From contig NZ_OY782755.1 in the NCBI RefSeq assembly GCF_963678165.1, positions 868,001 through 932,000 of the forward strand: DNA of 64,000 nucleotides, given 5' to 3'. The notes beneath the pieces were generated by a model, which was not told where the DNA came from, ran no database searches, and saw nothing but the letters and a program-made list of their open reading frames with translations. This stretch comes from an uncultured Acetobacteroides sp. (GTDB lineage Bacteria > Bacteroidota > Bacteroidia > Bacteroidales > ZOR0009). A program made the translations under genes and the position numbers. Below, piece by piece: positions 26,404-35,537 of this stretch; the stretch's first letter is position 1, and each line of letters starts with the position of its first letter.

Positions 26404-27744
26404 TTATAGTCTTGCTCTAATTTTCTTTCCTTCTTCTTCAAATCCGGGCTTTTCGAGTAGCGCAAACATGTTTGCCTTGTAGGCTTCAACGCCTGGTTGG
26501 TTAAATGGGTTGACGCCAAGCATGTATCCACTGATTCCACAGGCTTTTTCGAAGAAGTAGATAAGGGCACCAAGGTTTACCTCGTCGACTTTCTCGATGT
26601 TGAGGCGGATAGCAGGAACTCCACCGTCGATGTGGGCTAGGATTGTGCCAAGTTCTGCCATCTTATTTACATAGTCGATATGTTTATCAGCAAGGAAGTT
26701 TAGCTTGTCGAGGTTTTCCTTATCGGCAGGAACACGAAGGTCGCGGTTTACGCTTCCAATGCCTAGGAATGTTTCAAATAGGATTCTTTCTCCTTCTTGG
26801 ATGTATTGTCCCATTGAGTGAAGGTCGGTAGAAAAATCTGCTGCAGCAGGGAAAATACCTTTATTTTCCTTGCCCTCGCTTTCGCCGTAGAGTTGCTTCC
26901 ACCACTCAGCCATAAAGTGCAGCTTAGGGTTGAAGTTTACAAGCATTTCTACTTTTTTGCCTTTGCCATAAAGTACGTTGCGGATGGCTGCATACTGCTC
27001 TGCTGGGTTTTGTGCAAACGCGACTTCTGGTTTGCATTGCTCTGCCATTTGTTTTGCACCATCAACAAGCTTGGCAATGTCGAATCCTGCAACAGCAATT
27101 GGTAGCAGGCCAACTGGGGTGAGCACGGAGTAGCGTCCACCTACATTATCTGGAATTACGAATGTTTTGTACCCTTCGGTATCGGCTAGCTGGCGAAGCG
27201 CACCTTTCGATTCGTCGGTGATGGCTACGATTCTGCGTTTTGCCTCTTCTTTTCCGTATTTTTCCTCAATATGTTGCTTGATTAGTCGGAATGCGATGGC
27301 AGGTTCGGTTGTTGTACCCGATTTCGAAATCACGATGCAGCCAGCTGACTGTGTTTTTATGTAGTCAAGTAGCTCGGCGTGGTATTCTTCGCCAATGTTG
27401 TGACCGGCATAAACGATATGTGGGTGTGCTCCCTTTGTATATTGTGTGAAGCTATTCGAAAGCGCATCGATAACCGCTTTTGCACCTAGGTATGAGCCGC
27501 CAATGCCGATGACAACCACTACGTCAACACCCTTTGAAAGGGTTGCTGCTGCCTGCTTAATGTCGGCGATGTGCTCGCTTGAAATTTCGTATGGGAGGTT
27601 AACCCATCCTAGGAAATCGTTGCCTTTTCCGGTGCCATCATGCAATGCCTTGTTGCTCTCCTTTGCAAGTTGGCTCAATCCTTCAATCTCCTGAGCAGCC
27701 GCAAATGCTGCGGTTTTGCTGAGATCTACATTGACTTTTACCAT
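26404..27744 (-). CDS. pgi: Glucose-6-phosphate isomerase
   Basis: Interconverts glucose 6-phosphate and fructose 6-phosphate. 446 residues, the shorter bacterial form. It carries [20 protein letters not shown], the sugar-phosphate signature [16 protein letters not shown], and the C-terminal signature region [12 protein letters not shown] with GGVPAIRL and [12 protein letters not shown]. It sits downstream of gpsA on the same strand with a short gap of about 50 bp, so co-transcription with gpsA is plausible. Supplies sugar phosphate also to the glycogen genes elsewhere. Confidence 0.95.
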   Translation of the reverse strand: MVKVNVDLSKTAAFAAAQEIEGLSQLAKESNKALHDGTGKGNDFLGWVNLPYEISSEHIADIKQAAATLSKGVDVVVVIGIGGSYLGAKAVIDALSNSFTQYTKGAHPHIVYAGHNIGEEYHAELLDYIKTQSAGCIVISKSGTTTEPAIAFRLIKQHIEEKYGKEEAKRRIVAITDESKGALRQLADTEGYKTFVIPDNVGGRYSVLTPVGLLPIAVAGFDIAKLVDGAKQMAEQCKPEVAFAQNPAEQYAAIRNVLYGKGKKVEMLVNFNPKLHFMAEWWKQLYGESEGKENKGIFPAAADFSTDLHSMGQYIQEGERILFETFLGIGSVNRDLRVPADKENLDKLNFLADKHIDYVNKMAELGTILAHIDGGVPAIRLNIEKVDEVNLGALIYFFEKACGISGYMLGVNPFNQPGVEAYKANMFALLEKPGFEEEGKKIRARL

Positions 27745-27795
27745 TGTGATAATCTTTTGTTTTGTTGAAAAATATGATCGCTCTTACTTTGAATT

Positions 27796-28815
27796 CTATT
27801 TAAGCTGGTCTACCAATCTTTTTATGGTTGGTCTTGGGTTTGCTTCTTGGTAGAGGATGCTGTAAACGGCATCGGCGATGGGCATATTTATGTGATACTT
27901 GTCGTTGATGGCGTAGATGCAGCTGCTGGCATAGTATCCTTCGGCAACCATGTTCATTTCGGCCATTGTTGCTTTAACGGTGTATCCTTTCCCAATCATG
28001 CTGCCGAAAGTTCGGTTTCGGCTAAAGTTGGAGTAGCAGGTAACCAGTAAATCTCCAAGGTAGGCTGATGTGTCGACCTTGCGCTTGCTCGGATAGGTGC
28101 CGTCGAGGAAGCGCTTTATCTCTCGCTGAGCATTTGACACCAGCACCGCTTGGAAGTTGTCGCCATAGCCTAGCCCGTGGCAGATGCCCGAGGCAATTGC
28201 ATAGATGTTTTTCAAAACGGCGGCGTACTCTACTCCGTAGATGTCGGTTGTGGTGGTCGTCTTGATGAACTGGCATTCGAACTTATCGGCGAGCATTTGC
28301 GCATTGTCGCGACTTTTGCAGGCCAGCGTAAGGTAGGATAGGCGTTCGAGGGCTACCTCTTCGGCGTGGCAGGGGCCTGTTACTACCCCGATATTGTCGA
28401 AGGGTATTCCGTAATGCTGGTTGAAGTATTCGGCAATCGTAAGGTTGCAGTCGGGAACTATTCCTTTAACTGCAGATACGATGAACTTATTCTTTATAGA
28501 GCCGGTGATTTGCTTGAGAGAGTCGACCAGAAATGCCGATGGAATAACCACGATCAGCACATCCGCCTCCTCAATAATTCGGTTGATGTCGTTGGTGAGC
28601 CATACCTTCTTCGTGTCGATGTTTATCGAGCTTAGGTATTTTGGGTTATGCCCAAACTGTTCGATGTGCCTTAGGGCATCCTCTGATCTTACGTACCAGC
28701 CGAGCGAATCTATGCTGTAGCTGAGAATCTTTACGATGGCGGTAGCCCAGCTTCCGCTTCCGAGAACGGCGTAGCGCGAGGTGGGAGACAGGGATATGCT
28801 GCTTTTTCGTTGCAT
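27796..28815 (-). CDS. gpsA: NAD(P)H-dependent glycerol-3-phosphate dehydrogenase
   Basis: Makes sn-glycerol 3-phosphate for phospholipids. It has the dinucleotide loop YAVLGSGSWATAIVK, the conserved FIVSAVKGI, the substrate motif VTGPCHAEEVA, and the catalytic-lysine region VLKNIYAIASGICHGLGYGDN. I start at ATG 28815 (MQRKSSISL), giving 339 residues, because the 41 residues added by the upstream start at 28938 read through the C-terminal half of the small lipoprotein gene. Probable order: lysS, small lipoprotein, gpsA, pgi on the same strand. Confidence 0.94.
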   Translation of the reverse strand: MQRKSSISLSPTSRYAVLGSGSWATAIVKILSYSIDSLGWYVRSEDALRHIEQFGHNPKYLSSINIDTKKVWLTNDINRIIEEADVLIVVIPSAFLVDSLKQITGSIKNKFIVSAVKGIVPDCNLTIAEYFNQHYGIPFDNIGVVTGPCHAEEVALERLSYLTLACKSRDNAQMLADKFECQFIKTTTTTDIYGVEYAAVLKNIYAIASGICHGLGYGDNFQAVLVSNAQREIKRFLDGTYPSKRKVDTSAYLGDLLVTCYSNFSRNRTFGSMIGKGYTVKATMAEMNMVAEGYYASSCIYAINDKYHINMPIADAVYSILYQEANPRPTIKRLVDQLK

Positions 28816-28825
28816 CAGTGTGTGT

Positions 28826-28999
28826 TTAGTAGTGCTTTCGTGGTTCACCAAACCGTTTGGTCTTAAACGTGGGGCAGTCGCACGCTTTCTTCTTGCTGGC
28901 AGTGCTGCTGGGGTGGGTGGCAGAGCAACCGGCTCCAACGAGAAGTGCCGCTGCCAGAATTGCTAGGTGTCGGCATAGCTGTTTGGTATGGTGTACCAT
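28826..28999 (-). CDS. Small cysteine-containing lipoprotein
   Basis: 57 residues: MVHHTKQLCRHLAILAAALL followed by the lipobox LLVGAGC, so a lipid-anchored mature peptide of about 34 residues with a CDCPTF motif and basic end (FKTKRFGEPRKHY). Start chosen at ATG 28999 because it gives a clean type II signal peptide; the frame continues upstream without one. It ends 10 bp before gpsA. Similar tiny lipoproteins are often unannotated; function unknown. Confidence 0.65.
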   Translation of the reverse strand: MVHHTKQLCRHLAILAAALLVGAGCSATHPSSTASKKKACDCPTFKTKRFGEPRKHY

Positions 29000-29081
29000 T
29001 TTTGCCTGTAAATTTACGATAAAACGATCGATAAGTGGTCGAGCTGAGCCCGTAACCTTTCGTTCAACTTGTGCGAGCATT

Positions 29082-29116
29082 AAAAAAACAAAAAGGCACC
29101 CATTAGTGCCTTTTTG
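29082..29116 (-). terminator. Terminator of lysS
   Basis: AAAAAGGCAC / GTGCCTTTTT with a 6-nt loop and a T-run on the - strand, just after the lysS stop codon. Confidence 0.84.
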
Positions 29117-29132
29117 CAGCGGTAGGTATCGT

Positions 29133-30857
29133 TTAGGCTTCAACCCAGCCCTTAACAGCGTCGGCTGTTGGGTTGGTTAGCCCTAGCTTGTGCTTCTTGT
29201 TCATGCCGCAAAGCTCGTTGAAGAGCTTGCCTGCAGGAATTTTTTTCATCGACTCAACCGTTAGGTAGCCCATCTTCTGGATTACGGCAACCCACTCTTC
29301 TGGAACTCCGATGGCGGTGTAGGCGGCGGCATCATCTTTAACCAGCTTCTTTTCGGGGCGCATTTGTGGGAAGAAAAGAACGTCCTGAATGGATGGCTGG
29401 TTGGTCATGAGCATGGCGAGGCGGTCGATGCCGATGCCCATACCCGAGCAGGTTGGCATACCAAATTCCAGCGCACGCACGAAGTCCATGTCGATGAACA
29501 TCGCCTCGTCGTCGCCCTTCTCCGAAAGCTTCATCTGATCATGGAAGCGCGCTAGCTGGTCGATGGGGTCGTTCAGCTCCGAGTAGGCGTTGCAGAGCTC
29601 CTTGCCGTTCACCATCAGCTCGAATCGCTCGGTGAGGGCGGGGTTGCTGCGGTGGCGCTTGCACAGCGGCGACATCTCGATGGGGTAGTCCGTCACGAAG
29701 GTGGGCTGGATGAAGTTGCCCTCGCACTTCTCGCCGAAGATCTCGTCGATCAGCTTGGCCTTGCCGAAGGTCTCGTCAACCTCTACGTCCAGGTTCTTGC
29801 AAACGGCTCTTAGCTCATCCTCGTTCATCGCCGAGATGTCGATGCCGGTGTACTCCTTGATGGCGTCGAGCATGGTGATGCGGCGGAAGGGCGCCTTAAA
29901 GTCGATCGTCTTGTCGCCGACCTGCACCTGGGTGGTGCCGTGCAGCGCCATGGCTACCTTCTCGAGCATCTGCTCGGTGAACTCCATCATCCAGAAGTAG
30001 TCCTTGTAGGCCACGTATATCTCCATTACCGTAAACTCGGGGTTGTGGGTGCGGTCCATTCCCTCGTTGCGGAAGTCCTTGGCGAACTCGTACACGCCGT
30101 CGAAGCCGCCCACGATGAGCCTCTTCAGGTAAAGCTCGTTGGCGATGCGGAGGTAGAGCGGTATGTCGAGCGCATTATGATGCGTGATAAATGGTCTTGC
30201 CGATGCACCTCCAGGGATTGGCTGAAGGATGGGGGTTTCCACCTCTAGGTAACCCTTCGAGTTGAAGAACTCGCGCATGGTGCTGATGATCTTGGCGCGC
30301 TGGATGAACACCTCCCTTACCTGAGGGTTCACGATCAGGTCCACGTAGCGCTGGCGGTAGCGCTGCTCGGGATCGGTGAAGGCGTCAAACACCTGCCCCT
30401 CCTTCTCCTTTACGATAGGGAGTGGACGGAGCGACTTGGAGAGCAGCTTGAGCTCGCTTGTGTGGATGGAGAGTTCTCCCGTTTTGGTGATGAAGACAAA
30501 GCCCTTAACGCCGACGATGTCGCCAATGTCCAGCAGCTTCTTGAAGAAGGTGTTGTACAGCGTTGGGTCGCCCTCTGGGCAGATGTCATCGCGGCGAACG
30601 TACACCTGGATCTTCCCCTTTTCGTCCTGCAACTCGAAGAACGACGCGCTGCCCATAATGCGGCGGGTCATCATTCTACCGGCGATGCTTACCTCCTGGA
30701 AGTTGCCCTTTTCGGGGTCGAACTGGGTGCGGATTGCTTCGGTGTTGGCGTTAACTTCGAACCGTTCTGCGGGGTATGGGTTGATGCCCAGCTTTTGCAG
30801 CTCCTCCAACGAGTTGCGGCGTATTATCTCCTGCTCGCTTAAGTCTAAATTGATCAT
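29133..30857 (-). CDS. lysS: Lysyl-tRNA synthetase, class II
   Basis: Charges tRNA-Lys. Has the N-terminal OB-fold ([22 protein letters not shown]), class II motif 2 ([20 protein letters not shown]) and motif 3 ([14 protein letters not shown]). I start at ATG 30857 ([14 protein letters not shown]), giving 574 residues as expected. An upstream start would extend the frame 121 residues to 31220, but those residues are 14-residue repeats read through array D and have no place in the family. A TATATTTG element at 30887-30894 supports the shorter start. A C-terminal extension ([16 protein letters not shown] onward) is seen in Bacteroidota. Confidence 0.95.
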   Translation of the reverse strand: MINLDLSEQEIIRRNSLEELQKLGINPYPAERFEVNANTEAIRTQFDPEKGNFQEVSIAGRMMTRRIMGSASFFELQDEKGKIQVYVRRDDICPEGDPTLYNTFFKKLLDIGDIVGVKGFVFITKTGELSIHTSELKLLSKSLRPLPIVKEKEGQVFDAFTDPEQRYRQRYVDLIVNPQVREVFIQRAKIISTMREFFNSKGYLEVETPILQPIPGGASARPFITHHNALDIPLYLRIANELYLKRLIVGGFDGVYEFAKDFRNEGMDRTHNPEFTVMEIYVAYKDYFWMMEFTEQMLEKVAMALHGTTQVQVGDKTIDFKAPFRRITMLDAIKEYTGIDISAMNEDELRAVCKNLDVEVDETFGKAKLIDEIFGEKCEGNFIQPTFVTDYPIEMSPLCKRHRSNPALTERFELMVNGKELCNAYSELNDPIDQLARFHDQMKLSEKGDDEAMFIDMDFVRALEFGMPTCSGMGIGIDRLAMLMTNQPSIQDVLFFPQMRPEKKLVKDDAAAYTAIGVPEEWVAVIQKMGYLTVESMKKIPAGKLFNELCGMNKKHKLGLTNPTADAVKGWVEA

Positions 30858-30886
30858 CTTGGGATTGACAATTTTTGTTTGAATCG

Positions 30887-30894
30887 CAAATATA
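30887..30894 (-). promoter_or_regulatory. -7 promoter element of lysS
   Basis: TATATTTG on the - strand, 29 bp before the chosen lysS start codon, matches TAnnTTTG. It would be inside the coding sequence if the longer frame were real. Confidence 0.5.
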
Positions 30895-31039
30895 GTAATT
30901 ATTAGTCTTTTTGTATTTCGAAGATGCGGCATGCCGGATTTCGCGCCTCGGATTTTCGATCTGGACGCGGTCGCCCCCAAAAGCATCGGGCGAGTAGTGC
31001 CATTAGGCGCGGGCCAAGCGGGGTGAGGCGCCACGTTTT

Positions 31040-31530
31040 TCAGCGGTGACGCGCTTTGGATCGGGTGCGACGCTGCCTTTCTGTCATGTAATAGGCTTTG
31101 GATCGGGTGCGTCAGCCTATTTTTGGGTTGTGATGCTGTATTTCTGACAGGTGACGGTCTTTGAATCGGTTGTGACACCGCCTTTCTGTCATGTAACGGC
31201 CTTTGGATTGGATGTGACACTGCATTTCTGTCATGTGACGAACCCTTTTTGGGGTGTGACAGACGTTGGAACGGTTGTGACGATTCATTTTCTGCCTTCG
31301 ACAGTCATTGGAACGGTTGTGACAGCTCATTTTCTGCCTTCGACAGGCTTTGGGACGGTTGTGACGATTCATTTTCTGCCTTCGACAGTCATTGGAACGG
31401 TTGTGACAGCTCATTTTCTGCCTTCGACAGGCTTTGGGACGGTTGTGACAGCTCATTTTCTGCCTTTGACAATCGTTGGAGCGGGTGTGACAGCTCGTTT
31501 TCTGACATTTACGCGCTTTGGAGCACTTTT
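31040..31530. repeat. Tandem array D, 42-bp unit on a 21-bp register, about 12 copies
   Basis: The element CGGTTGTGAC (older variants CGGGTGCGAC, TGGATGTGAC) begins at 31062, 31104, 31125, 31167, 31209, 31251, 31272, 31314, 31356, 31398, 31440 and 31482. All intervals are 42 or 21 bp. The half-unit carries CTGCCTTCGACAGG, so a GACA falls every 21 bp in the younger copies. Copies at 31272-31500 are nearly identical and those at 31062-31250 more diverged. It separates lysS from the LytTR gene. Low-complexity frames on both strands are by-products of the period. Confidence 0.88.
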
Positions 31531-31556
31531 GCCGGCGGGAGACCCCCCTAAAATGA

Positions 31557-31586
31557 TGAAAGGGCAACCTCACGGTGGCCCTTTCA
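31557..31586. terminator. Hairpin between array D and the LytTR regulator
   Basis: TGAAAGGGC / GCCCTTTCA with a 12-nt loop. It is about 220 bp beyond the stop of the regulator gene on the - strand. Only a weak T-rich stretch follows. Confidence 0.5.
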
Positions 31587-31751
31587 TGCTGGCTGTTGGA
31601 TTTATTTGCTAGCAACAGATAATGGGATTTAATCTGTTGCCCTTTCTTCGTAAGTAATTCTTGAACGAAGAATAACTTAAGAGGGAATTCTTATGTTACA
31701 AAAGTAGCGATTCTTGCAATGTTTTTTCACGATTGCGACAATTATTTTGGT

Positions 31752-31806
31752 AAGTGGTCGGTTTTTGCCGATAACTGGTCGGTTTTTGCCGATAAGTGGT
31801 CGAAAA
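31752..31806. repeat. Short tandem array G, 21-bp unit, 2.6 copies
   Basis: TGGTCGG begins at 31755 and 31776, then TGGTCGA at 31797: 21 bp apart. Each full unit contains TCGGTTTTTGCCGA, with complementary arms TCGG and CCGA. It abuts the 3' end of the LytTR regulator gene. Confidence 0.8.
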
Positions 31807-31808
31807 TT

Positions 31809-32567
31809 CTACATTTTTGAAGTGCTCTCCAAAAAATCGGCTTTTCGCCTTCGCGAGATCTCAACTTTCGATCCGTCGCTCATAACGGCGTATCCGCCAG
31901 TGCCGTTGATGTACGCTTTGACGTGGCTGATGTTGATTATCGCAGAAACGTTAACTCGCATGCAATTGTACTCGGACAGCATTTCGTCGAGGTCTTTTAG
32001 CGTTTTTGAGCTGTGGAATATCCGATTGTCGGTGAGGTAGACGGCGGTGCTCGTGTCGTCGTATTCGCAGCGGATGATCTCCCTTATTTCCGCGAATATG
32101 GTTTGCTTTGCCCCTGTAATCGCAACCTTTTTGGAGTCGGATTTGATGTTGCGGAGGTTGTCGAGCAGGTTCCCAATCTCGGGGACGTTGATGATGCTTT
32201 CGGTGCGAAGCTTCTGCATGATCTTCTTAACGGCAGCCTCTAGCTCGTTCAGGTTTATGGGCTTTAGGATGTAGTCGATGGCGTTAAACTTGATCGCCTT
32301 CAGCGCGTAGCTTTCGTGGGCGGTTATGAACACAACATGGAAGTTGTGCTTCCCGATGTTCAGCAGAAAGTCGAAGCCGGTTCCCGAGGGCATCTCAACG
32401 TCCAGAAATACTACTTGAGGGTTGTACAGCTCCATGCACTCCATGGCTTGCGGTATCGACGTGCATTTCGCCACAACTCGGATCTCGGTGCCAAACTTTC
32501 TTTCCAGAATTAGGGATAAAGTGTCTATGCAGTTTACCTCATCGTCAAGGATCAATGCTTTTATCAT
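31809..32567 (-). CDS. LytTR-family response regulator
   Basis: 252 residues. The receiver domain (about 1-120) has D8, D9, the phospho-acceptor D56 in VVFLDVEMP, the TAHES switch region and YILKPI with its conserved lysine. The C-terminal LytTR DNA-binding domain (about 150-248) includes CMRVNVSAIINISHVKAYI and a final KVEISRRRKADF. I start at ATG 32567 (MIKALILDDE); 22 residues upstream in frame are unrelated. It follows the sensor kinase gene by 2 bp, so the two are one operon and presumably one pathway. Confidence 0.93.
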   Translation of the reverse strand: MIKALILDDEVNCIDTLSLILERKFGTEIRVVAKCTSIPQAMECMELYNPQVVFLDVEMPSGTGFDFLLNIGKHNFHVVFITAHESYALKAIKFNAIDYILKPINLNELEAAVKKIMQKLRTESIINVPEIGNLLDNLRNIKSDSKKVAITGAKQTIFAEIREIIRCEYDDTSTAVYLTDNRIFHSSKTLKDLDEMLSEYNCMRVNVSAIINISHVKAYINGTGGYAVMSDGSKVEISRRRKADFLESTSKM

Positions 32568-32569
32568 GA

Positions 32570-34495
32570 CTAGTAGATTTCTTCGTAGGGAATTAGAATT
32601 GTGGCTATGGTGCCATGCTTGCTGGGGTCGCATTCGGCGATATCCGTAATCGTAATGTGGTTGACGCTCCTGCTGCCGCTGACCTTATGCGCCATCTTAA
32701 GGCGCTCGGCGGTAATTGTCATTCCTGCTGACTCGTGGGGGGCTAGCAGCGACTTGTTCGACTTGGACTGGTTGATGCCAACCCCGTTGTCCTCTATCCG
32801 TGCAACCAAGAAGGGGCTATCCAAGGTGCAGGTTATCGTGATTTCGCCCTTGCACTCGTGCGAGATCGGTGCAATGCCGTGCCAGATCGCGTTTTCGACA
32901 AACGGCTGGATGGCAAGCGGCGGGATGGCAATGTTGTCGGGGTCGAGGTTGTGCTGGATGCTGATGCTGTATTCGAAGCTGTTCGACAGCCGTTGCTTCT
33001 CGAGCTCGAGGTAGAGCTTCAGGTGCTCGATGTCCTTCGAGAGCGGCGTGAGGTTCTTTTTCATCGACTCCATGGTTTTGCGCATGAGCATGGAGAAGTT
33101 CGACAGGTATACCGATGCCTGCTCGGGCTTGTTCGACCATATGAACTTCTGGATGGAGTTGAGCGAGTTGAAGATGAAGTGGGGGTTGATCTGCGAGCGC
33201 AGAAGCTTAAGCTCGAAATCGTTGGATGCTTGAATCGCCTTACTGGTGATTTTTCGCGAGAAAATAAAGGTGATCAGCAGCGCCAGCGTCGAGCAAAGCA
33301 CCACAATGATGAGGGAGTGCTCGCTTTTCGATCGCTCTAGCTCCTTTATTCGGTTTTCGGTGATGAGCTGCTTTATCCGGGTATCCCTCTTCTCGATCTC
33401 TGATATTTGCTGCAGCTCGGCAATCTCTTTTTGCGCATACTCTCGGCTAACCGAGTCTTGGAACTTCAGGGTCTGCTCGTAGGCGTTGAGGTAAGCCGTG
33501 TGCCTGTTTGTGGATTTGTAAACTGACGAGAGAAAGCTGTAGGCCTCGTAGGCGGTGCTTTTCGACTTTATGCGTTGCCCAATTTGCGCTGCCTTTAGGG
33601 CGTTGTTTTCGCAAAGCGCATATTCCTTTTGGGCGAGGTTGATTCTAGCAAGAGCAAGGTAGAAGTTGGCAGAGTCAATAGGTATGGTTTCTCCGCTCTC
33701 CGAGAGCGCCAGCTTGGCAAAATAGATAGCCTTATCCGTCTTGTTGATCTTTAGGAAAACGTTGCAAATGTCAGAATAGCAAATGCGGATACCTCGCTTG
33801 TTGCGTAGCTGCCTGTTGATGTTGAGCGATTTGAAGTAGTGGCTGATTGCCTGCTTGTGATCTTTCTTTAGCGCGTATGCGGCTCCAATATTTTCTAGGT
33901 TTATTGCCTCGCCAAGAAGGTTTCCGCTTGAGTGGGCAATTCGTAGCGATTCATTGAATATCTCAATTGCCTTGTCAGGTTGGCTTAGCGTAAGGTGTAT
34001 GTTGCCAAGCCCGTTGAGGGCGTACCCTTTTATTCTGGAGTCTCCAATTGCCGTCGCAGTCTCAAGTGCTTTTTTATGGTTGATGTAAGCGTTTTTTAAA
34101 TCGTCGAGTTGCCTGTAGGATGATCCGATGCTGTTGTAGTTGATGGCAATAAGCCTGTAGTTTTTTACCAGGCGTGCATACTCAATAGATTTGATGTAGT
34201 ACGATACCGCAAGGTGGTAGTAGGCTTCGTCGTATCTGGTTGACGCAATTTTAGAGTAGGCAAGAGCGGATAATGAGGTGTTTTTGAGTAGAAAGGAGCT
34301 GTCGAGTAGGTGCTGTAGATAGTCCGATTTTTGTTTAGGCGTTTTCAAGTGCGATGGAATGGCTAAGCAGCCATCGTTGTCGGTTTCAATTCCATATCCG
34401 TTTGTCGCGAAAATTAGAGATAAAAGAGCTATAGGCATTAGGAAAATGCAGAAAGTACGGGCTAGGTAGAAGGTCGGTTTATAATATTTGCGCAT
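32570..34495 (-). CDS. TPR-containing LytS-type sensor histidine kinase
   Basis: 641 residues. A signal-anchor segment (residues 13-33, IFLMPIALLSLIFATNG) is followed by a periplasmic region of several tetratricopeptide repeats (about 60-340, such as RIKGYALNGLGNIHLTLSQPDKA). Then a coiled-coil, a membrane helix near 390-410 (LIIVVLCSTLALLITFIF), and the His_kinase domain with INPHFIFNSLN (H439). The HATPase_c domain has IAIPPLAIQPFVENAIWHG and ARIEDNGVGI. The signal is unknown. Adjacent to its LytTR partner. Confidence 0.92.
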   Translation of the reverse strand: MRKYYKPTFYLARTFCIFLMPIALLSLIFATNGYGIETDNDGCLAIPSHLKTPKQKSDYLQHLLDSSFLLKNTSLSALAYSKIASTRYDEAYYHLAVSYYIKSIEYARLVKNYRLIAINYNSIGSSYRQLDDLKNAYINHKKALETATAIGDSRIKGYALNGLGNIHLTLSQPDKAIEIFNESLRIAHSSGNLLGEAINLENIGAAYALKKDHKQAISHYFKSLNINRQLRNKRGIRICYSDICNVFLKINKTDKAIYFAKLALSESGETIPIDSANFYLALARINLAQKEYALCENNALKAAQIGQRIKSKSTAYEAYSFLSSVYKSTNRHTAYLNAYEQTLKFQDSVSREYAQKEIAELQQISEIEKRDTRIKQLITENRIKELERSKSEHSLIIVVLCSTLALLITFIFSRKITSKAIQASNDFELKLLRSQINPHFIFNSLNSIQKFIWSNKPEQASVYLSNFSMLMRKTMESMKKNLTPLSKDIEHLKLYLELEKQRLSNSFEYSISIQHNLDPDNIAIPPLAIQPFVENAIWHGIAPISHECKGEITITCTLDSPFLVARIEDNGVGINQSKSNKSLLAPHESAGMTITAERLKMAHKVSGSRSVNHITITDIAECDPSKHGTIATILIPYEEIY

Positions 34496-34650
34496 AGAGA
34501 AGAGAAATCGTAGTCACAAATTTAAAAGTATTTAGTTAACCTGAGAGTTTTTTACCTTGGGAAATTAACAAATTCCATTTTAAGGTATATTTAAGATAAG
34601 GGCACGTATCTATTTTTTTGTTTACTTTGCTACTTTAAAAAAGTAATAAC

Positions 34651-35535
34651 TTGGAAAACCGCCAGCAACGATTAAAGAAACCTGAATGGCTTAAAATAAA
34701 ACTTACCGAAGGCGAAAACTACGCAAGCACTAGCGAAACCGTTAAGGCGCACAACCTGCATACGATTTGTAGCAGTGGACGATGTCCAAATATTGGTGAA
34801 TGCTGGGGAAAAGGCACGGCAACATTTATGGTGCTGGGTGAAATATGTACCCGATCTTGCAAGTTTTGCGCAACCCATTCGGGGCGCCCTCTTCCTGTTG
34901 ATAGGGAGGAACCATCGCGTGTTGCACAGTCGGTGCGCTTGATGGGGGTAAAGTATTGCGTAATAACATCTGTAGATAGGGACGACCTCCCCGATGGAGG
35001 AGCCTCTCATTGGTCCTCCGTGATTTCGGAGGTAAAGCGCGTTAACCCCAATACAGCAGTTGAAGTTCTAATCCCCGATTTCGATGGTCGTAGCGATCTT
35101 ATCGATATCGTTCTCGCTGCAAATCCCGATGTAGTTGGGCATAACCTCGAAACCGTAAAGCGGCTAACGCCTTCGGTGCGTAGTCGTGCGCAGTACGATG
35201 TCAGCCTAAAAACTCTTAGCCACATTGCAGAAAGAGGAGCGGTGGCAAAATCTTCGTTAATGCTAGGTCTTGGAGAGACGGAGGAGGAGATTTTAGAAGC
35301 CATGGACGATATGCTTGCTGCAGGCTGTCGGTTGCTAACCCTAGGGCAGTATCTTCAACCAACGCACAAGCATCTTCCTGTTCAAGCCTATATTCATCCC
35401 GATAAGTTTGCCGAACTGAAGGAAATTGCGTTGCAGAAGGGGTTTAAGTATGTGGAGAGCGGACCTCTAGTGCGTTCGTCATATATGGCAGAACGTGCCT
35501 ATGTCGGTATGACAAATTCATCAATTCTTCCTTAG
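34651..35535 (+). CDS. lipA: Lipoyl synthase LipA (TTG start)
   Basis: Radical-SAM enzyme inserting two sulfurs into protein-bound octanoate. The auxiliary cluster cysteines are C40, C45 and C51 (CSSGRCPNIGEC), and the radical-SAM cluster is C66, C70, C73 (CTRSCKFC). Start must be the TTG at 34651: the frame has a stop 13 bp upstream, and the next ATG (residue 60) would remove the first three cysteines. 294 residues. The gene is followed after 2 bp by lipB and then recJ without a gap, forming one operon. Confidence 0.96.
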   Translation: MENRQQRLKKPEWLKIKLTEGENYASTSETVKAHNLHTICSSGRCPNIGECWGKGTATFMVLGEICTRSCKFCATHSGRPLPVDREEPSRVAQSVRLMGVKYCVITSVDRDDLPDGGASHWSSVISEVKRVNPNTAVEVLIPDFDGRSDLIDIVLAANPDVVGHNLETVKRLTPSVRSRAQYDVSLKTLSHIAERGAVAKSSLMLGLGETEEEILEAMDDMLAAGCRLLTLGQYLQPTHKHLPVQAYIHPDKFAELKEIALQKGFKYVESGPLVRSSYMAERAYVGMTNSSILP

Positions 35536-35537
35536 CG

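Noticed and set aside
28816..28938. N-terminal extension of gpsA by 41 residues
   Set aside because: The proline/arginine-rich extension has no family similarity and would overlap the small lipoprotein gene in another frame.
30858..31220. N-terminal extension of lysS by 121 residues
   Set aside because: The added residues are translations of array D and upstream spacer. The family start at [10 protein letters not shown] gives the normal length and a promoter-like element lies inside the extension.
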